Made by a program: the position numbers and the translations under genes. DNA of 64,000 bases, taken from contig JBBELK010001493.1 in assembly GCA_037783545.1 (NCBI GenBank), positions 1-64,000 on the forward strand, in the 5' to 3' direction. This DNA is from Henricia sp. BOLD:AAB3569 (Eukaryota > Echinodermata > Asteroidea > Spinulosida > Echinasteridae). The notes beneath the pieces are model-generated. The model saw nothing but the letters and a program-made list of their open reading frames with translations. It had not been told where the DNA came from and did not search any database. This document shows, piece by piece, positions 12,216 through 22,664 of the stretch (positions are counted from its first letter, which is position 1; every line of letters begins with the position of its first letter).

Positions 12216-12704
12216 AAATATTTGACGATTTTCTTAGAAAACAGGGATTTTTCAGAAGCCATGGTCCATTTCCCCAAGAACAAATTGTTACCTAAACCAT
12301 GCAAGTGACCAGTATTAAATTCGTACCTAGTTTTCCTTTCTGGCAGCTCTTTGTGTGTGTCTTGATGGTGTGGAATTTCATGCATGTCGGGCCTCGGACC
12401 ATGCTCAGACATGTCAGAATAGCGTTGCGCGGTAGATCGCGAAACCTGTAGCTCATCCGTATCTTTTCACTTAATTTCCTTTGTCCAAACCAAACGTTGC
12501 CTCTTATGAATTCCTTCATCTTTCTATTTGGCATTTTGCTACACCCAAAACGCTACAATTTAACTCAAAAGCTGAGAAAGATGATACTCAATCGCGTATC
12601 GCCATATAAACATGTGCACGTAAATATCGACTCACTTGCTCTAGCCTCCGACGTCTGCTATGCGCATGCGTGCATATATTTGAATTTATTAGTGAACTGG
12701 TCTA

Positions 12705-15310
12705 TATCGCTGTTGACTCGCTCTAGGGGCGATCCTAGCCTATACGTCCGCTACTCAGTAGGGGCGCTCCTTGTACAATATCGTTATAGACTCGCTCTAG
12801 GGGCGCTCGTACGTCCTCTAGGGGCGCTCCTTGTACAATATGGTTAGGACTCGCTCTAGGGGCGCTCCTACTTCCCATAGGGACGCTCCTTGTAAAATAT
12901 CGTTATGGACTCGCTCTAGGGGCGCTCCTACTCCCCTAGGGGCGCTCCTTGTACAATATCGGTATAGACTCGCTCTAGGGGCGCTCGTACATCATCTAGG
13001 GGCGCTCCTTGTACAATATCGTTATGGACTTGCTCTAGGGGGCGCTCGTACGTCCTCTAGGGGCGCTCAATGTACAATATCGTCATGGACTCGCTCTAGG
13101 GGCGCTCCTACGTCCTCCTATAGGGGCGCTCCTTGTACAATATCGTTATGGACTCGCTCTAGGGGCGCTCGTACGTCCTCCTAGGGACGCTCCTTGTACA
13201 ATATCGTTATGGACTCGCTCTATGGGCGCTCGTACGTCCTCTAGGGGCGCTCCTTGTACAATATCGTTATGGACTCCCTCTAGGGGCGCTCCTACTCCCC
13301 CTAGGGGCGCTCGTTGTACAATATCGTTATAGACTCGCTCTAGGGGCGCTCGTACGTCCTCTAGGGGCGCTCCTTGTACAATACGGTTAGGACTCGCTCT
13401 AGGGGCGCTCCTACTCCCCATAGGGACGCTCTTTGTACAATATCGTTATGGACTCGCTCTAGGGGCGCTCCTACTCCCCATAGGGACGCTCCTTGTACAA
13501 TATCGTTATGGACTCGCTCTAGGGGCGCTCCTACTCCCCCTAGGGGCGCTCCTTGTACAATTTCGTTATGGACTCCCCCTAGGGGCGCTCGTACGTCCTC
13601 TAGGGGCGCTCAATGTACAATATGGTTAGGACTCGCTCTAGGGGCGCTCCTACTCCCCCTAGGGGCGCTCCTTGTACAATTTCGTTACGGACTCCCCCTA
13701 GGGGCGCTCGTACGTCCTCTAGGGGCGCTCCTTGTACAATATCGTTATGGACTCGCTCTAGGGGCGCTCGTACGTCCTCTAGGGGCGCTCCTTGTACAAT
13801 TTCGTTATGGACTCGCTCTAGGGGCGCTCGTACGTCCTCTAGGGGCGCTCCTTGTACAATATCGTTATGGACTCCCCCTAGAGGCGCTCGTACGTCCTCT
13901 ATAGGGGCGCTCCTTGTACAATTTCGTTATGGACTCGCTCTAGGGGCGCTCGTACGTCCTCTAGGGGCGCTCCTTGTACAATTTCGTTATGGACTCGCTC
14001 TAGGGGCGCTCGTACGTCCTCTAGGGGCGCTCCTTGTACAATATCGTTATGGACTCCCCCTAGAGGCGCTCGTACGTCCTCTAGGGGCGCTCAATGTACA
14101 ATATGGTTAGGACTCGCTCTAGGGGCGCTCATACGTCCTGCTAGGGGCGCTCCTTGTACAATATCGGTATAGACTCGCTCTATAGGGGCGCTCGTACGTC
14201 CTCTAGGGGCGCTCCTTGTACAATATGGTTAGGACTCGCTCTAGGGGCGCTCGTACATCATCTAGGGGCGCTCCTTGTACAATATCGTTATGGACTCGCT
14301 CTAGGGGCGCTCGTACGTCCTCTAGGGGCGCTGCTTGTACAATATCGTCATGGACTAGCTCTATGGGCGCTCGTACGTCCTCTAGGGGCGCTCCTTGTAC
14401 AATATGGTTAGGACTCGCTCTAGGGGCGCTCAATGTACAATATGGTTAGGACTCGCCCTAGGGGCGCTCCTACTCCCCCTAGGGGCGCTCCTTGTACAAT
14501 ATCGTTATGGACTCGCTCTAGGGGCGCTCGTACGTCCTCTAGGGGCGCTCCTTGTACAATATGGTTAGGACTCGCTCTAGGGGCGCTCCTACTCCCCCTA
14601 GGGGCGCTCCTTGTACAATATCGGTACAGACTCGCTCTAGGGGCGCTCGTACGTCCTCTAGGGACGCTTCTTGTACAATATCTTTATGGACTCGCTCTAT
14701 GGGGCGCTCGTATTCCTCTAGGGGCGCTCAATGTACAATATGGTTAGGACTCGCCCTAGGGGCGCTCCTACTCCCCCTAGGGGCGCTCCTTGTACAATTT
14801 CGTTATGGACTCGCTCTAGGGGCGCTCTTACGTCCTCTAGGGGCGCTCCTTGTACAATATCGGTATAGACTCGCTCTAGGGGCGCTCGTACGTCCTCTAG
14901 GGACGCCTCTTGTACAATATCTTTATGGACTCGCTCTATGGGGCGCTCGTATTCCTCTAGGGGCGCTCAATGAACAATATGGTTAGGACTCGCCCTAGGG
15001 GCGCTCCTACTCCCCCTAGGGGCGCTCCTTGTACAATATCGTTATGGACTCGCTCTAGGGGCGCTCGTACGTCCTCTAGGGGCGCTCCTTGTACAATATC
15101 GTTATGGACTCCCCCTAGAGGCGCTCGTACGTCCTCTAGGGGCGCTCAATGTACAATATGGTTAGGACTCGCTCTAGGGGCGCCCATACGTCCTGCTAGG
15201 GGCGCTCCTTGTACAATATCGGTATAGACTCGCTCTATGGGGCGCTCGTATTCCTCTAGGGGCGCTCAATGTACAATATGGTTAGGACTCGCTCTAGTGG
15301 CGCTCCTACT
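12705..15310 (+). repeat. satellite array 1, ~60-bp monomers
   Basis: Head-to-tail monomers of about 60 bp (59-62) run ACTCGCTC TAGGGGCGCTC GTACGTCCTC TAGGGGCGCTC CTTGTACAATATCGTTATGG. Each monomer therefore holds two TAGGGGCGCTC sub-repeats. Variants include CTACTCCCCC, GTATTCCTC, CAATGTACAATATGGTTAGG and ATCGGTATAG types. The first monomers (12705-12770) are the most diverged, as expected at an array edge. The last one (CTAGTGGCGCTCCTACTT) ends at the LINE 5' end. Because 60 is a multiple of 3, stop-free frames extend over many monomers on both strands; these are not genes. Confidence 0.95.
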
Positions 15311-15541
15311 TCCAGGTCGTGTTTTACATCGAGCTCCGGGAATCGTAAGAAAACTTCGCTTTTGAGCGTATTATGGTCACAAATTTTATATCATTGTGAC
15401 CGACATTATATACTGATTCTGCTGGACCGCCCTCGAATTGTCAGGTTTAGTAATTTTGGTGTATTTTGTAGTTAAAATATTGTATATTTCTTAGGTTTAT
15501 TGCTATGGCTGACCATTAAGGTCAGTCAAGCGCAACCAGCC

Positions 15542-17266
15542 ATGCAGGGCCAGACAAGCAGTAGCGCGTCTTGCTCTGCTGGCCCCATTGTTCCCGGTGA
15601 CGAGCCCTTTCAAGGGGTCACCAGGAACAATGGAGTGTTTTTCCATGCGGTCGACAATGTCTCCGTTCAGGATTACATGAACTCCTTTGCAGACCAACTA
15701 CCACAACAATCTATTGTCTCCGCGTCAAGGATTTCCAATGGCAGAATTGCTTTTTACTTAAGCTCGAGAACAGAAGTCATCGAGGCAGTCCACACAGGAC
15801 TCGCCTACGATGGCGGCTTTATCGAGCTTACACCACTCAATCGCCCTACTACCCGGCTAACACTCTCAAACGTATACCCAGAAATCCCGAACGGAGTCAT
15901 TGCGGCCCAACTATCATCCTTTTGCAAGGTGGTGTCGCAGATCCGTCCGATCCCCCTGGGTATTAAAAACAAGAAACAATTAAACATAATGAGCTTCCGA
16001 CGACAGGTCCAGATCCTTCTTAATCCTAACATTAATCCCCCCGACCACATAAATTTTACATTTTCTGGAGCCAACTATCGTGTTTTCTTAACAACCGAGT
16101 CGGTTCGGTGTTTCAACTGCCGGGAGTTCGGGCACGTAAGCAAAAACTGCAAGAAACACCCTTCCAACCCTGAACATCAACCGGACCCCACCGTAGACAA
16201 TCCTCTAAACCCACCACCCGTATTCATGCACGGAAAAAACAAAAAATCTGACCCCAGACACCCACCCAAATCGTCTAAACCCAACAATCCCATCTCTTCT
16301 GCCACCGCCCCTCCCAAAGCACCTCCACCCAAACCTCCCCGCGCGGCTGCGCCCGCCCCCGGCCCGTCTAACTACCCTGGTAGGAAAGGCGGGTCGGCCC
16401 CGGCTGGTGCCTCGAGCGCGACCGGTGCTGCCAATTCTGCCGCACCGAAGTCGTCGTCCGTGGCCGATGCGGATGTAGCCAGCGGGGGCACAACCCCGTC
16501 CCAACCCTCCTCCTCCAGTTCAACGACAAATGAGAATGCGACAAACTTCGGCTCTCCCCCTGCTCCTCACAGAACATTTTCTGAAGTCTTGACTAAACGC
16601 AAGAACCCCCCACCCAAATCGCCCCCTGTTCCCTTCAAACTGACTCCCCTCAAATCTACCTCTCCTGTTCACAAAATGGCTAAGACAGCCATGAGCCCTA
16701 GTTCGTCACAATCTCCTTCTCTCTCCCAGGCCCTCGAGGCCCAGACACCGGTTTCTTCACCCGCTCCTTCTCCTCGTGTGGCCAATGCCCCTCCCATTCC
16801 AGCACAAACCACTCCAGTCCATCCTACTCTAGCCCCACCCACCTCAGCCCCACCCACTTCAGCTCCATCAATTACCCCTGTTCCCGCCCCACCCACCTCC
16901 GCCCCCTCCACTGCCACTCCTGGTCCATCTGTTTCCTCTCCCATGCCTCTCTCACAGACTTCCGTACTTTCGACTCCCGGCGGTCAGAACACCGACACCG
17001 ACTCTATGCAATGGGAGGATACTCAGGCGGAAGATGATCTGACGTCTGATATCCTCCCTACATCCCGTGGCCCCCTGTCGTCGGAAGATCTCATAAAATT
17101 TCTTGTCTCGGTGAAGGGTAAAAAAAAAACAGTCCAGTTTGCGAAGAAATTCACGTCTAACATCCCTGGACTGATAAAACAACTCAAACCTCTAAAAAAC
17201 CACGCCCCTATCGGTAAGCCCATGCAGAAGAGGATAGGTACACTCTTAAAATCTCTTGATCGTTAA
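15542..17266 (+). CDS. LINE ORF1 protein, zinc-knuckle type (copy 1)
   Basis: This is probably the RNA-binding chaperone of the LINE ribonucleoprotein. The open frame reaches up to 15500, but the first in-frame ATG is at 15542, giving 574 residues starting MQGQTSSS. The N-terminal third is a conserved-looking folded region. It is followed by one CCHC knuckle (CFNCREFGHVSKNC, about residues 190-203), then a long Pro/Ser/Thr/Ala-rich low-complexity stretch. A basic C-terminal segment (SSEDLIKFL...RIGTLLKSLDR) ends it. ORF2 starts 29 nt after the stop, the usual bicistronic LINE order. Against copy 2 I found two amino-acid differences (R/K near 16257; T/P near 17130). Confidence 0.9.
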   Translation: MQGQTSSSASCSAGPIVPGDEPFQGVTRNNGVFFHAVDNVSVQDYMNSFADQLPQQSIVSASRISNGRIAFYLSSRTEVIEAVHTGLAYDGGFIELTPLNRPTTRLTLSNVYPEIPNGVIAAQLSSFCKVVSQIRPIPLGIKNKKQLNIMSFRRQVQILLNPNINPPDHINFTFSGANYRVFLTTESVRCFNCREFGHVSKNCKKHPSNPEHQPDPTVDNPLNPPPVFMHGKNKKSDPRHPPKSSKPNNPISSATAPPKAPPPKPPRAAAPAPGPSNYPGRKGGSAPAGASSATGAANSAAPKSSSVADADVASGGTTPSQPSSSSSTTNENATNFGSPPAPHRTFSEVLTKRKNPPPKSPPVPFKLTPLKSTSPVHKMAKTAMSPSSSQSPSLSQALEAQTPVSSPAPSPRVANAPPIPAQTTPVHPTLAPPTSAPPTSAPSITPVPAPPTSAPSTATPGPSVSSPMPLSQTSVLSTPGGQNTDTDSMQWEDTQAEDDLTSDILPTSRGPLSSEDLIKFLVSVKGKKKTVQFAKKFTSNIPGLIKQLKPLKNHAPIGKPMQKRIGTLLKSLDR

Positions 17267-17295
17267 TATCACTGTCTTTTCTCATTTCCTTTAAT

Positions 17296-20200
17296 ATGGA
17301 GGTTTCTTTGCGTGTGTTTTTGGCCTGCGTCATGACATTGTCATTGCTCACTCTTAACACGGGGGGATGCCTATCCCCCATAAAAAATACTGCTCTCAAA
17401 ATTTTCACTGATACCCTTGGTAATAGCCCTGATATTGTTTTCCTTCAAGAAACATATACTTTAAAAGAACAAAACTCGTGCTGGAACGTATGGTCCCACA
17501 GCCCCCACTGTTCTCCCGGGCCCACCCCCGGATCGGGAGTCACCACGCTCATAAAATCCAACAAAATTGATGTTCTCTCTCATTCTTCTATTTTCCCCGG
17601 TTATATTCATTACACTAAATTTAAATTTCAAGACACTGTTTTTCACCTCTACAATACTTTAATTCCACAAAATAACGATACTGCTCTTAAAGCCATTCAA
17701 TCCTTTGTGGACCATAGTTCCAGCTGCAGTGACAATGTCATAATAGGAGGTGATTTCAATTGTTGTCTTAATCCTCTTGTTGATCGTCTGCGTACGTCGG
17801 TTGAGCGTAGACCCAAAGTCGTCATGGCTCTCAGGGGCGCTGTCAATGCATTGTCCCTTTGTGATGCCTGGCGCAGACTGAATCCCAACAAACAAGAGTT
17901 CACCTGGTTTCATAACTACCCAGCCTCTGTGCAGGGTGTTTATAAAGCCAGGTTAGATCGTGTTTACATTCCTTCCTCCTTATGCCCCTCGGTTAATTCT
18001 GTGTCTATTATTCCCTGTTCTCTCTCCGATCACAGTGCTGTCAGTATTGCGTTTACTTTCCCCTCTCGAATTCAAAGAGGGAGTGCTTACTGGCATTTTA
18101 ATAACTCTCTCTTAGATGATGACAACTACAAAGACATTATAAACCACTTCTGGGCTGATTGGACAATGAAAAAAGGAGACTTTCCAGATCTAGCCTCGTG
18201 GTGGGACTTTGGAAAGTCCCACATAAAGTCCATCACCCAGATGTATAGCAGTAAAATCGCTCGCCAAAAACGTCAAACACTCTTTCAACTTAACAAAAAA
18301 ATCAACGATCTTCAGTCTGCGCCAGACTTCACTCTAGAAATAAGAGACGCTCTTAAGGAGCATAGGGACAATTTAAATTTTCTGTTAAAGTGTGAAGCGA
18401 AGGGCGCTCTTGTCAGATCCCGCTTCAAATTCACTAATGAAACTGACACCTGCTCCACATTCTTCTTCAACTTGGAAAAAAACAACTCTGCTTCTAAACA
18501 CATCTCTAGAATTCGTCTTGCCACTGGGCAAATCACCGATAATCCTAAAGAAATCAAAACCCATATCCATGACTTTTACCAGTCCCTCTACACTTCTACT
18601 CCAACAGACGAGAGCGCCCTCGGCGAACTGTTAATTGGATTAAATCAACTTGACCCTGCAGACTCAGAGGACCTCGAGCGCCCTCTATCTCTGCAGGAAC
18701 TCGACCTCGCCGTCAGGGAACTTGGCAAAAACAAAACGCCCGGTCTTGACGGCCTCTCTTCAGAATTTTTTCAGTGCTTCTGGCCCACTCTCAAAAATGA
18801 TTTTCTTGCCGTTCTCAACGCTTCCTTCTCCTCAGGTTCCCTTCCTCATTCCTTGAGACGTGCTGTCATCACCCTTTTGCCCAAGAAAGGTGACTTGGCC
18901 GATATTGCCAATTGGCGGCCCGTCTCCCTTTCAAACACTGACTACAAGATTTTTGCCAAGTTGCTTGCCGGCAGGTTAAAGCAATGCATTGGCAGCGTCG
19001 TCGGCCCGGACCAGACCTACTGTGTTCCGGGCCGATCAATATATGATAATTTAAATTTAATTCGGGATATTTTATTTTACTTTAATGCTAATGACTTGCC
19101 TTTAGCCGTGGTCAACCTTGATCAGAAGAAAGCCTTTGATAACGTTGACCACGGCTACTTGTTTAACACAATGAGGGCCATGGGCTTTGGGGATCGTTTC
19201 ATCCGACACATCGACATTTTGTACGGCAGCGCCGAGAGCCTTGTTAAGGTCGGTGGCTCCCTGACCTCTCCTTTCCCATTTGAGAAAGGAATAAGGCAGG
19301 GATGCCCGCTCTCGGGGCTGCTGTACTCAATTGCCATTGAACCACTCCTCAATAAACTTAGACTAAAACTTTCTCCCTATTCGTTTCATATTCCTGATAC
19401 AAACTCATCTGTCTCTGTGTCGGCGTACGCAGACGACGTGTCTCTCTTTATCACCTCCGACGCAGGCTTTAACGTTGCTGAAGAGGTATATGACCTCTTT
19501 AGCAGCGCCTCTTCTGCATGTCTCAATACCCGGAAGTCCCAGGGATTGTGGGTCGGATCATGGACCGGACGGAAAGACAATCCTCTGGGTTTTTCTTGGA
19601 ATAGCGAAGGACTTGCCTTTCTTGGAGTTCACCTTGGGAACACAAATAACTACATAAAACAAAACTGGATTAAATGCAAAGAAAAACTTAACAAAACTCT
19701 TAATTCCTGGTTTCACCGTCTTTACTCTCTTTCTTTCAAAGGGAAAGTTTTAATTGCTAATCAACTTGCCGCTTCAAAAATCTTCCACTGCATTGCTGTT
19801 CTTTCTCCTCCAGACAATGTTATCCGTGAACTCCAAGAAAGTCTTGTCAATTTCGTCTGGTCCCGCAAGCAGCACCACCTTAAAAAGGAACTTTTGTATC
19901 AAAAACCTGACAATGGAGGGATGGGTCTGGCACGCCTCCAGGCACGCATTATGACATTTCGACTTCGCACTATACAACGTTTTCTCGACCTCTCCCCCCA
20001 TCCCAGTTTCCTACTCTTCCGCCATTTCTTAAGACAGTACAAGAAACTGGGTTATGATTTCCAACTTTTTCACTTCAACACTGATCCGAAATTCCACTCT
20101 CGCCTTCCCTGCTTCTACAGTGACATACTGCGTGCCTGGACGGCGTCCGGGGCTCGATTGGAAACGCGACCTGACAATATCAACCACGTCATTAATTTAC

Positions 20201-21177
20201 CAATTGCTAGCCTACTTAATGATGCAGCTGATGGTGACGCTATGCCTCCCCTGCGGCTCAAAGCGTGCGGTATTCTTCTCGTCCGCCATCTCATCGACTT
20301 TAACACCGCTCTCTGGATTGACGCCCGGACCTTCCATTTCCCCCTCCAAGGACTCCGCCCACCCTCGCTTCGTCTTCTTGAACAAGATCTTCACCGTATC
20401 CATCTGTCACTACTTCAGCACTTCCCAACTGTCTTCTGCGTTAATGGATGTCGTCTTCCCGTTTCTCAACTCTGCGCTCTCGCACCATTTCCGGACACTC
20501 CCGTCAATTTTGTCTTCTCTTCAATACAAAATGGACTCTCCGCACCATCCAAAGTCATCTACAATATCTTCAACACTTCGTCTTCTCCGTTACTTTCACA
20601 CTGGCATGAAAACGGCTTTCTGAATCCTGGAACTTCCATTCAATGGAAACAATTATATCACCTGCACTCAACAAAGAAAGAGGACGACGTACAGTTCAAG
20701 CTTTTTCACAACATCCTTCCATCGCTTGCTGTACTAAGCCACATCATACCCGACAGATCTGCTTCCTGTGGATGGTGCGGAGAGCCGGGCTCAATCAAGC
20801 ACCTATTCATCACCTGCCCAGCAATCCAGCCAACCCTCACAACTCTTCATCAGATGCTAAGTCGCCTTCTTCCTTCTACACAACTGAACTTTGACCTCTA
20901 CTGGGCCCTCATCCCGCACGCGAAGAGTCGCAGCAAGGAGACAGTTCGATTGTCGAATTCTCTCATCATCAGCTGCAAAAACACCATCTATTTTCTCTAC
21001 CGTACTTCTCGCTTCGTCGACCCTCTCATCATCTGGAAACACAATCTCAAATTCAAAATTCTCATAAATTTCTCATTTTACAAATCAATCAACAATCTCC
21101 CTCGTTTTCACCAAAAATTGTCAATTAACAACGCAATCTTTGAATACAACAACGGTATGATGACGTGGTTGATATAA
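17296..21177 (+). CDS. LINE ORF2: APE endonuclease + reverse transcriptase (copy 1)
   Basis: This protein nicks target DNA and reverse-transcribes the LINE RNA from the nick. It has 1293 residues, close to the usual L1/Tx1 ORF2 length. The APE domain spans about 15-255, with FLQET (49-53), GGDFN (151-155), ARLDRVY (218-224) and SDHS (244-247). RT motifs are KTPGLDGLSSEF (~480), NWRPVSLSN (~538), VVNLDQKKAFDN (~606), GIRQGCPLSG (~664) and the catalytic AYADDV (~710). A C-terminal CxxC...HxxxxC knuckle (CGWCGEPGSIKHLFITC) lies near 1158. No frame break or missing catalytic residue was seen, so it looks functional. Confidence 0.95.
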   Translation: MEVSLRVFLACVMTLSLLTLNTGGCLSPIKNTALKIFTDTLGNSPDIVFLQETYTLKEQNSCWNVWSHSPHCSPGPTPGSGVTTLIKSNKIDVLSHSSIFPGYIHYTKFKFQDTVFHLYNTLIPQNNDTALKAIQSFVDHSSSCSDNVIIGGDFNCCLNPLVDRLRTSVERRPKVVMALRGAVNALSLCDAWRRLNPNKQEFTWFHNYPASVQGVYKARLDRVYIPSSLCPSVNSVSIIPCSLSDHSAVSIAFTFPSRIQRGSAYWHFNNSLLDDDNYKDIINHFWADWTMKKGDFPDLASWWDFGKSHIKSITQMYSSKIARQKRQTLFQLNKKINDLQSAPDFTLEIRDALKEHRDNLNFLLKCEAKGALVRSRFKFTNETDTCSTFFFNLEKNNSASKHISRIRLATGQITDNPKEIKTHIHDFYQSLYTSTPTDESALGELLIGLNQLDPADSEDLERPLSLQELDLAVRELGKNKTPGLDGLSSEFFQCFWPTLKNDFLAVLNASFSSGSLPHSLRRAVITLLPKKGDLADIANWRPVSLSNTDYKIFAKLLAGRLKQCIGSVVGPDQTYCVPGRSIYDNLNLIRDILFYFNANDLPLAVVNLDQKKAFDNVDHGYLFNTMRAMGFGDRFIRHIDILYGSAESLVKVGGSLTSPFPFEKGIRQGCPLSGLLYSIAIEPLLNKLRLKLSPYSFHIPDTNSSVSVSAYADDVSLFITSDAGFNVAEEVYDLFSSASSACLNTRKSQGLWVGSWTGRKDNPLGFSWNSEGLAFLGVHLGNTNNYIKQNWIKCKEKLNKTLNSWFHRLYSLSFKGKVLIANQLAASKIFHCIAVLSPPDNVIRELQESLVNFVWSRKQHHLKKELLYQKPDNGGMGLARLQARIMTFRLRTIQRFLDLSPHPSFLLFRHFLRQYKKLGYDFQLFHFNTDPKFHSRLPCFYSDILRAWTASGARLETRPDNINHVINLPIASLLNDAADGDAMPPLRLKACGILLVRHLIDFNTALWIDARTFHFPLQGLRPPSLRLLEQDLHRIHLSLLQHFPTVFCVNGCRLPVSQLCALAPFPDTPVNFVFSSIQNGLSAPSKVIYNIFNTSSSPLLSHWHENGFLNPGTSIQWKQLYHLHSTKKEDDVQFKLFHNILPSLAVLSHIIPDRSASCGWCGEPGSIKHLFITCPAIQPTLTTLHQMLSRLLPSTQLNFDLYWALIPHAKSRSKETVRLSNSLIISCKNTIYFLYRTSRFVDPLIIWKHNLKFKILINFSFYKSINNLPRFHQKLSINNAIFEYNNGMMTWLI

Positions 21178-21354
21178 CTTTCATATTTCCCTGTGACTCT
21201 TCTTCGGCTCGTCTCCCGGAGCGTTTGCTCGCTTTTAGCGAGACAGGCTTTATGCCACGCTTCCGGGTTTCGAGCCATTCTGTCTTTTTTTTCATTTCCC
21301 CCCCCCCCCCCCCCCCTTTTTTGTCCTGGGATTTTGCGTCGGCTCTCTTGCCCC

Positions 21355-21720
21355 TGGATCGGCTGCTCGACTTGTCGAGACATGGTGTATACCTCCGGTC
21401 TGGATGTGGGTTTGCTGGCGTAAATCTTCTTGCTGGTGTCTAGATCGGCTGCTCGGCTTTTGTCGAGACATGGCAGTTGCCTCCGATCTGGGCACCGGCG
21501 TCCGCCCCAACCCCCGCTCTTTATTTTGTCTTTTTGTCTTTCTTTTTCTGTTGCGTCGGCTTGCCCGTCCCTAAATCGGCTGCTCGACTTGTCGAGACGT
21601 GGCGTATGCCTCCGGTATGGGGGCGGGCTTGCTGACGTGAATCTCCTTGCTAGTGTCCGGATCGGCTGCTCGGCTTTTGTCGAGACATGGCGTAGCCTCC
21701 GATCCGGGCATTGGTGATCC
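21355..21720 (+). repeat. 3' UTR hairpin repeats of the LINE (copy 1)
   Basis: Four copies of a module start ATCGGCTGCTCG(A/G)CTT and continue GTCGAGAC(A/G)TGGC. They begin near 21357, 21443, 21573 and 21660, spaced about 87, 130 and 87 bp. Each can fold through CTCGAC/GTCGAG. A ~19-C tract precedes them (about 21298-21316). The same modules occur in copy 2 near 41725-42090. RT recognition or RNA packaging is a possible role; this is inference. Confidence 0.75.
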
Positions 21721-21873
21721 CCTCTCAGTCTTCACTCATGTTTCTCTTCTGTTTTTCTTTCTTTAGGTGATCGGAACTCATTCCGATCACCTATTACTAT
21801 TGTACGATTTCTTTGTCTTTTTTAGGTGATCGGGCCAACAGCCCGATCACCTATTACTCTCGTACGATTTCTT

Positions 21874-21904
<31 letters not shown>

Positions 21905-22664
21905 CTTTTTCTTCTTCCACTCAAACGTTTCCAGAGCTTTTCTTCAAAACGGTTCAAGCTATCAACTTAAAACTTGGTAGGAACATCAACCCCAATGTGA
22001 AGATGTGCATACAAGTGTGACGTCATTGTGACGTCATTAGGTATCAAATTACAAACCAAAAATGACCAAAATATGCATGTTTTAAAATGCTTCCGTCTGG
22101 AAAACCACGTGACCCATGATCTTCGTATTTGACAGGCTTATATATCAGATCATGGCCTACAATTTTCTTCGTGTGGGCATTTTCATCTGACCCTTCCTTC
22201 TGGGGTCAATCTGAGGTCAAAGTTCAACGAAAACGAAAATCTCAATTTTTGCACTTATTGAGCAACAATGCCCATCAAACCAAGCTGAATCTTTAAGAAA
22301 CTAAGTACAGGCATAGGTCCTATGGCAGACTTTCACCAACGTGTATAATATTATGATGGTATCAAGCGTGACGTCATCGTGACGTCATCAAGTATCAAAT
22401 TACACCTCCAAAAAAACTAAAATATGCATATTTTAAAATGCTTCCATCTCGAAAACCACGTGACCCAGGATCTTCGTATTTGGCAGGTTTATAGATGACA
22501 TTCTGTGCTACAACTTTCTTTGTGTGGGCATTTTCATCTGACCCTTCCTTCTGGGGTCAATTGGAGGTCAAAGTTCAACGAAAACGGAAATCTCAGTTTT
22601 TACACTTACCAGTAACAATGCCCATCAAACCAAACTGAATCGTCAGTAAATTAGATACAGACAT

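Larger units (their letters stand above)
8174..12704. mobile_element. 4.5-kb insertion with ~190-bp inverted ends, inside a satellite monomer
   Basis: The left end (8174-8365) TAGACCAGTTCACTAATAAA is matched inversely at 12510-12704 (…AGTGAACTGGTCTA) over about 190 bp, apart from a small indel near 8238. The left flank TTGTACAA and right flank TATCG join into the normal monomer TTGTACAATATCG. This means either a TA-ended element without duplication or a TA duplication in a slightly different monomer. No transposase was found, so it is non-autonomous or an inverted duplication with unrelated filling. Inside are a tRNA-like fragment, a GTCACGGGTCAC MITE, a dispersed repeat copy and a CCCCACC-rich repeat. 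Stretches between these show nothing recognisable. Confidence 0.7.

Noticed and set aside
12700-15310. Regular short repeats resembling a CRISPR array
   Set aside because: Repeats and the stretches between them are both conserved; there are no unique spacers, and the context is eukaryotic.
15500-15541. ORF1 start at 15500
   Set aside because: That position is TTG, not ATG. The first in-frame ATG is at 15542; the ATG at 15504 opens only a five-codon out-of-frame ORF.
16205-16944. Minus-strand frames of up to 99 codons inside LINE ORF1 (and the equivalents in copy 2)
   Set aside because: They are antisense shadows of the Pro/Ser-rich coding region.
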